Source of the DNA: Parafrankia sp041008525
Lineage (GTDB): Bacteria > Actinomycetota > Actinomycetes > Frankiales > Frankiaceae
Assembly: GCF_041008525.1 (NCBI RefSeq)
Contig: NZ_JBFLUG010000030.1
Location: forward strand, 1 to 64,000
DNA: 64,000 nt
Reading direction: 5' to 3'
Shown: in pieces, positions 60,187-64,000 of the stretch
Layout of the letters: each line of letters begins with the position of its first letter
Position numbering within the stretch: the stretch's first letter is position 1
Notes under the pieces: generated by a model
Database searches by the model: none
The model's input: only the letters and a program-made list of their open reading frames with translations
What the model was told of the DNA's origin: nothing
Translations under genes and position numbers: made by a program

Positions 60187-61045
60187 TGCTGATCCGTCGG
60201 CACAGCTCGCCCCGAAGGTAGCGGGCGATGTCCTGCTGAGGCTTGGTGACCGCCCCTGCGTTCACACCGATGAAGCGGACCCTGCTGTCCGCGATCGGGG
60301 TGAGCTGCTGCGTGTCGGGGGAGAAACAGCGCCGCACCATCGCCTCGGCGATCTGGATGGAGGCCTTCTTCCCGTCGACGTTCAGGCAGTCGGACGCCTC
60401 GCCGGACCCGAGGAGATCACTCCAGACCACGACGGTCACCGCGCCGATGCTGACCCCGGGGCCGCCCCGCAGGGTCGCGATCTCGTCGTTCACCCCGGCG
60501 AGCAGGGGAGTGACGCTTCCGGTCGGACTGACGCGCTCGCTCTGGACGAGGTGGTCGACCTCCTCGGTGAGCGCGTCGACGGCCGCGACGCGGTCCTTCT
60601 CCTCGCGGGTCTCGTTGTTCCGGTCGATCCTGAACAGCTTGCTGCCGTCGAGGCAGTCGGAGTGGGTCAGTCCAGTGGTCCCGCCGCTGCCGGCGACGAG
60701 GCGCATGTACTGGCCCTCCCGCAGCGCGGTGTCGAAGTACGGCCGAACCGCCTGCGAGATCCGGGCCGCGCTCGCCGCGGAGTTGTCCGAGATGTCGAGG
60801 TAGAGCATCAGGAGCGGGGCGCTCTGACCGCCCTCGGGCGGGTCGTCCTGGTACCGGCTGCAGTCGATGGCGCCGCCGGTCTCCCGTCCGAGCATCGTGT
60901 CCATGGCGCCGCAGCCGGCGAGCGCCGGTGCGGCAAGCAGCAGCGCGGCTCCCGCCAGCACACCGGCGGCGCGGCCGAGCCGGGGGCTGCGGGGGCGAGG
61001 GCGGCTGGGGCGGCGGCGACTGCGTCCGTTGCGCATCCCGGTCAC
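60173..61045 (-). CDS. Lipoprotein with a von Willebrand-A-like domain
   Basis: 290 residues. Basic N-terminus, signal segment and lipobox APALAGC (Cys45). The mature part opens with PLLMLYLDISDNSAAS, a DxSxxS pattern close to the VWA MIDAS motif (DxSxS), continues with ALREGQYMRLVAGSGGT and VSIGAVTVVVWSDLLGSGE (a strand ending in SDLxxSGE like other VWA proteins), and ends FIGVNAGAVTKPQQ. Six cysteines, several paired by spacing, suggest disulphides. GTG 61045 overlaps the OmpA gene's stop by 4 nt. The VWA assignment is inference from pattern. Confidence 0.7.
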   Translation of the reverse strand: MTGMRNGRSRRRPSRPRPRSPRLGRAAGVLAGAALLLAAPALAGCGAMDTMLGRETGGAIDCSRYQDDPPEGGQSAPLLMLYLDISDNSAASAARISQAVRPYFDTALREGQYMRLVAGSGGTTGLTHSDCLDGSKLFRIDRNNETREEKDRVAAVDALTEEVDHLVQSERVSPTGSVTPLLAGVNDEIATLRGGPGVSIGAVTVVVWSDLLGSGEASDCLNVDGKKASIQIAEAMVRRCFSPDTQQLTPIADSRVRFIGVNAGAVTKPQQDIARYLRGELCRRISSDCG

Positions 61046-61602
61046 CTCAGCACGATCTCTACCCGGCGCCGGCTGGCGTCCGCGACGTTGTCGGCGGCAC
61101 CCTGCTCGCCTCTGGCGAGGACCTCGAGCAGCGAGGCCGGGATGGCCTGCCCGGCCAGATACGCCTGGACGGCGCTCGCGCGCCGCCGGGAGAGCTCGAG
61201 ATTGTGCTCCGTGGCCCCGAGCCCGTCGCTGTACCCGACGACCTGGACGCGCCCGTCGTGCTCGCGGATCTGGGGGACGATGCCGGCGAGTGCGGTGGCG
61301 GCCTCGGGCCGCAGGACGTCGCTGTCGGCGTCGAACAGGTAGTCCGCACTGACCGTGGAGACCCGGCTGCCGTCGGCCTGGGTGATGAAGTTGCCCAGCG
61401 GTGGGAGCGGGTCCGCGACCACGGCCGGTGGCACTCTGGTGGCATGCGGCGCAGGGGTGAAGGTGGACGCGGCGGCGTCCTTGGAGCAAGCTGCTGTTAG
61501 TCCCAGGAAAACGGCAAGCGCGAGCGGTGTGCACACCGAAGTTCCGGGTAGCCGGCGTCCTCTGGACACGGCACGTCCGGCGGTGCGAAACGCGTGATAC
61601 AC
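61042..61602 (-). CDS. OmpA-domain lipoprotein
   Basis: 186 residues. Signal and lipobox LGLTAAC (Cys39), a short linker, then an OmpA/Pal C-terminal domain: SADYLFDADSDVLRPEA, VQVVGYSDGLGATEHN and LELSRRRASAVQAYLAGQ with NVADASRRRVEIVL. This domain binds peptidoglycan. As the organism is probably monoderm, the protein would be tied to the plasma membrane by lipid and to the wall by the domain. It is the first gene of the coupled operon with the VWA-like lipoprotein and the membrane protein. GTG start. Confidence 0.9.
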   Translation of the reverse strand: MYHAFRTAGRAVSRGRRLPGTSVCTPLALAVFLGLTAACSKDAAASTFTPAPHATRVPPAVVADPLPPLGNFITQADGSRVSTVSADYLFDADSDVLRPEAATALAGIVPQIREHDGRVQVVGYSDGLGATEHNLELSRRRASAVQAYLAGQAIPASLLEVLARGEQGAADNVADASRRRVEIVLR

Positions 61603-62169
61603 GGTCGGCCCCCAACAGCGAGTGCGGCGCCAACCATAACCGTGCCGAATAGGCCCGCTTCACCCAGGCTTGGGTGTTGTGTCAACAGTGGGATGGGGGC
61701 GTTCTGTGTTGACGTCGCGGGGGCTGTGGTGATGGCTGCCGGCGGTCGGGGGCGCCTCGTGGGTGCTACCGGAGAATCCGGTTCACACGCTGTGCTCCGG
61801 GGCGTGCACCATGGACGCGGAAAACGTGCACCTCGCAGTTCCAGGGCGTTCTGTCACATTTCATGCCGAATTTCGCGGGCGAACTCGGCGCCCGTCGCGA
61901 GGGTGCCGGCCGTGGGGCGGCCAGCCCTGGAGCGGGTGGTGTCGAAGCGGGTGGAGCGGGAATGGCCGGCGCTCGCGTGCTCCACACCATCCGTCGAAGA
62001 CGGACCCGTCGGTCCGTCGGCCCAGCAGCCGGCTGGCTGGCTGGACCGACGAACCGGCGTCAGCCCGGATCCGGAGACCCCGCCGAAGGTCGAGGACGCC
62101 CCACAGCGTCACGACGGAGTCGGCCCGGGAGCCGGAGCCGAGGAGCGAGGGCCGTGCCGGCTCCGAGGC
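61603..62169. other. Intergenic region, no supported gene
   Basis: About 570 bp between the OmpA operon and the J-domain gene, both on the minus strand. It contains the inverted repeat GTCAACA/TGTTGAC (61681-61687 and 61707-61713), about 80 bp upstream of the OmpA start codon. The open frames here are Arg/Gly/Pro-rich shadows. The left third likely holds the OmpA-operon promoter. Confidence 0.45.
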
Positions 62170-63087
62170 TCAGCGACGTCGGGACGCGTTGACCGCGAAG
62201 ACCGCCAGCGGCGGGATGAACATCGCGACCGCCATCATGCCGAGCGCCACCGGAACCGAGTAGAGCCGGATGACCGCGCCGGAGAGCACGAACAGCGCCA
62301 GGCACAGCGTCATGGAGATCAGGTACCTGCGCCGTGCCGGCCGGTCCGCACCCCACGAGGGCAGCGCGTCGTCGTCCGACCAGGCACTCCACGCATCCGG
62401 CTGCCCCAGTCCGCCGCCCGCCGTCCAGCCGAAGGCGTCCGTGGGTTCGGAGCGGCGGCGTGAGCGCCGCCGGCCGCCCGGGAACCTGCGGCGCCCGGCC
62501 TCGTCCGGCTCGCCCGGGAAATCCCGGCCGGGGGCGTAGTCGTTGCCGACTCCCGCTCCCGCTCCCGCGCCGGAGCCGGTCCGGTCGCCGGCCGGCGACC
62601 GGGTGCCCGGCCCGGTGCCGTCCGCCGCAGGGGCCCAGCCGTCCGCGGCCGGGCTGTCAGCAGCCGTGCCGGCCGCAGCCGGGCCGCTCGTACCTGAGCC
62701 GCCCGCGCCCGGGGCTGGCCGGCCGTTCGAGCCTGGCCGGCCGGTTGCCGGGTGCCGGCCGTCCGCGGCGTGGCGACCGCCGGGCGCGCCCCGCCCGTCC
62801 GACGGCCGGATTCCACCGGAACGGCCCGGCTGGTCATAGCCGTCGAGCAGATGGGCGAGCCACAGATCATGGGCGCGCCGCATTCCGGGATCGCTGAGGA
62901 CCCGGTATGCCGCGTTCACCCGGAGGAACGCGCGTTGCGAACCACCGGCATCCGGATGCGCGCGCTTCACCACGCGGCGATAGGCAGCGTGGACTTCCTC
63001 GTCCGAAGCCGTGGGTGCGATCCCGAGCACCTCGTACATCGAGGCCCGCAAGTACTGGGCCGACTGGCTTTTTGGCGTATCACGCAT
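62170..63087 (-). CDS. J-domain (DnaJ-like) protein with C-terminal membrane hairpin
   Basis: 305 residues. The J-domain is at about 15-75: SMYEVLGIAPTASDEEVHAA, the HPD motif (44-46) in VVKRAHPDAGG and VNAAYRVLSD. A long disordered Gly/Ala/Pro part follows (80-215), then an Arg-rich stretch, and two membrane helices at the end (YLISMTLCLALFVLSGAVI and ALGMMAVAMFIPPLAVFAV). There is no Gly/Phe or zinc domain, so this is a class III J protein that would recruit Hsp70 to the membrane. ATG 63087 has a near-ideal GGAGGTGAT upstream. Confidence 0.9.
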   Translation of the reverse strand: MRDTPKSQSAQYLRASMYEVLGIAPTASDEEVHAAYRRVVKRAHPDAGGSQRAFLRVNAAYRVLSDPGMRRAHDLWLAHLLDGYDQPGRSGGIRPSDGRGAPGGRHAADGRHPATGRPGSNGRPAPGAGGSGTSGPAAAGTAADSPAADGWAPAADGTGPGTRSPAGDRTGSGAGAGAGVGNDYAPGRDFPGEPDEAGRRRFPGGRRRSRRRSEPTDAFGWTAGGGLGQPDAWSAWSDDDALPSWGADRPARRRYLISMTLCLALFVLSGAVIRLYSVPVALGMMAVAMFIPPLAVFAVNASRRR

Positions 63088-63219
63088 GGCGATCACCTCC
63101 CGGCGCCCGTGCAGTGGGGCGTCGCGTCGACCTGGTCCCCACCGTAGGCCGGATCTCGCGGATCGGCCTGTCCCCGTCGCGGTGAGCGGCGCCACGGATA
63201 GCCCGAAGGTCGGTCGCCG

Positions 63220-64000
63220 TCAGTGCGGTCTGGCCGTGACGAAGATCGATGTCGACGGAACGAACTGCCCGCGAAGGGGGCCCCACTGGCCCCACTCCCG
63301 GTCGTGCCCCTCAGGCCATTCCGGCTCGATGACGTCGATGAGCAGCAGGCCAGCGGCGACGATCTCCCGGATGCGGTCGCCCATCGTCCGGTGTGCCTCT
63401 ACATAGACGGGCTCGCCGCCATCGGAATGCTCTGTGTACGCCCGTCGGTCGAAGTAACTGTGGAAGACGACTAGCCCGTTGGCGTCGGGGGCATCCGGCA
63501 GGCACCACACGAAGGGGTGGGTGGTCGAGAAGACCCACCGGCCTCCCGGACGCAGGACACGGGCCACCTCTCTCATCAGCGCGGCGCTGTCGGCGACGAA
63601 CGGGACCGCTCCGAACGCCGAACACGCGATGTCGATGCTCCCCGACCGCACCGGGAGAGTGATCGCATCCGCCTGGACGAGCGGAACCGGCACCCCGGTG
63701 CGTTCGTTGAGCGCGCGCGCCTGGGCGAGCTGGCCGGTGGACAGGTCGGTGGCGATGACCGTGGCGCCCTGGCCGGCCAGCCACCGCGCGCACTGGGCTC
63801 CGCCGCAGCCGACCTCCAGCACGGTTCGTCCGGCCACGTCACCGAGCAGGTGGACGTCGGATTCGCGCAGTCCCTCCGGACTCCAGCAGAAGTCGACGTC
63901 GCCGAGGAAGTCTCCGTGCTCGGCGTAGTAGGCGGCGGCCTCGTTGTCCCAGTAGTGCCGGTTGGCGGCCCTGGCGCCGTCGGAGTCGATGTCGGTGTAC
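63220..64000 (-). CDS. Class I SAM-dependent methyltransferase (5' part outside the window)
   Basis: At least 259 residues; the frame is open to position 64000. The visible front NRHYWDNEAAAYYAEHGDFL leads to SAM motif I TVLEVGCGGAQCARWLAGQG, acidic motif ATDLSTGQLAQA, motif II SGSIDIACSAFGAVPF and RVLRPGGRWVFSTTHP. This subgroup (W-D-x-x-A start, then VDFCWSPEGLRE) is common in actinomycetes and its acceptor is unknown. It is complete at the C-terminus. Confidence 0.88.
   Translation of the reverse strand, partial: YTDIDSDGARAANRHYWDNEAAAYYAEHGDFLGDVDFCWSPEGLRESDVHLLGDVAGRTVLEVGCGGAQCARWLAGQGATVIATDLSTGQLAQARALNERTGVPVPLVQADAITLPVRSGSIDIACSAFGAVPFVADSAALMREVARVLRPGGRWVFSTTHPFVWCLPDAPDANGLVVFHSYFDRRAYTEHSDGGEPVYVEAHRTMGDRIREIVAAGLLLIDVIEPEWPEGHDREWGQWGPLRGQFVPSTSIFVTARPH

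Noticed and set aside
1..64000. CRISPR arrays, rRNA and tRNA genes
   Set aside because: No regular 25-40-bp repeats with unique spacers, no conserved rRNA blocks and no GTTCGA-type T-loop with a matching cloverleaf were seen. A tRNA scan would be needed to exclude an odd tRNA.

Overview
The window is about 72% G+C, densely packed with strongly GC3-biased genes, and carries mycobacterial/actinobacterial families (LmeA-like lipid-binding protein, acyl-ACP desaturase, DUF2795, DUF6158, TIGR03086, ECF42 sigma factor, pyruvate carboxylase of about 1130 residues). This points to a filamentous, soil-type actinomycete; gene style resembles Frankia and relatives, but the genus is an inference. No rRNA, tRNA or CRISPR array was found by eye.

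Layout. 1-7.6 kb: edge of a histidine kinase, an envelope lipid-binding protein, a desaturase with a palindromic operator, thymidylate kinase, then a divergent amidohydrolase / glutamine-synthetase-like pair (a split version of fungal FluG). 7.9-11.3 kb: pyruvate carboxylase, ended by a perfect 50-nt palindrome. 11.4-19.0 kb: a GT2-GtrA glycosyltransferase, a GT39-type glycosyltransferase, a two-component system and a divergent secreted protein. Three copies of one operator (four TGTG-type half-sites at exact 11-bp pitch) precede the two glycosyltransferases and the response regulator, so this block looks like one self-contained regulon.

19.1-22.7 kb: an ArsR-AHSA1-TIGR03086 operon with a frameshifted YjbR/TfoX-like relic, then a DGPF protein with an ECF42 sigma factor. 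22.7-26.9 kb: a decaying island with relics of a membrane glycosyltransferase and a tyrosine recombinase, a damaged HepT/MntA pair, an internally deleted YQYYEF-type gene, a frameshifted PIN toxin with an intact antitoxin, and one intact VapBC-type pair; both PIN-toxin systems keep clear palindromic operators.

27-33.4 kb: two response regulators convergent with an ATPase/histidine kinase/FtsX-permease operon. 33.7-46.6 kb: MscL, an Hsp70-WD40 fusion, a proline-rich peptide coupled to DUF6158, DoxX, a CapA-like protein, MarR, a nucleotidyltransferase-BON fusion coupled to a phosphoesterase, hemerythrin, DUF2795 and FmdB. 46.7-56.9 kb: acyl-CoA and amide metabolism (thiolase, asparaginase-like, CoA transferase, solute-binding lipoprotein, two SDRs, lipase, propionyl-CoA synthetase-like). 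56.9-61.6 kb: minus-strand envelope genes including an overlapping OmpA lipoprotein / VWA-like lipoprotein / membrane-protein operon of unknown function. The window closes with a membrane-anchored J-domain protein and a partial methyltransferase.
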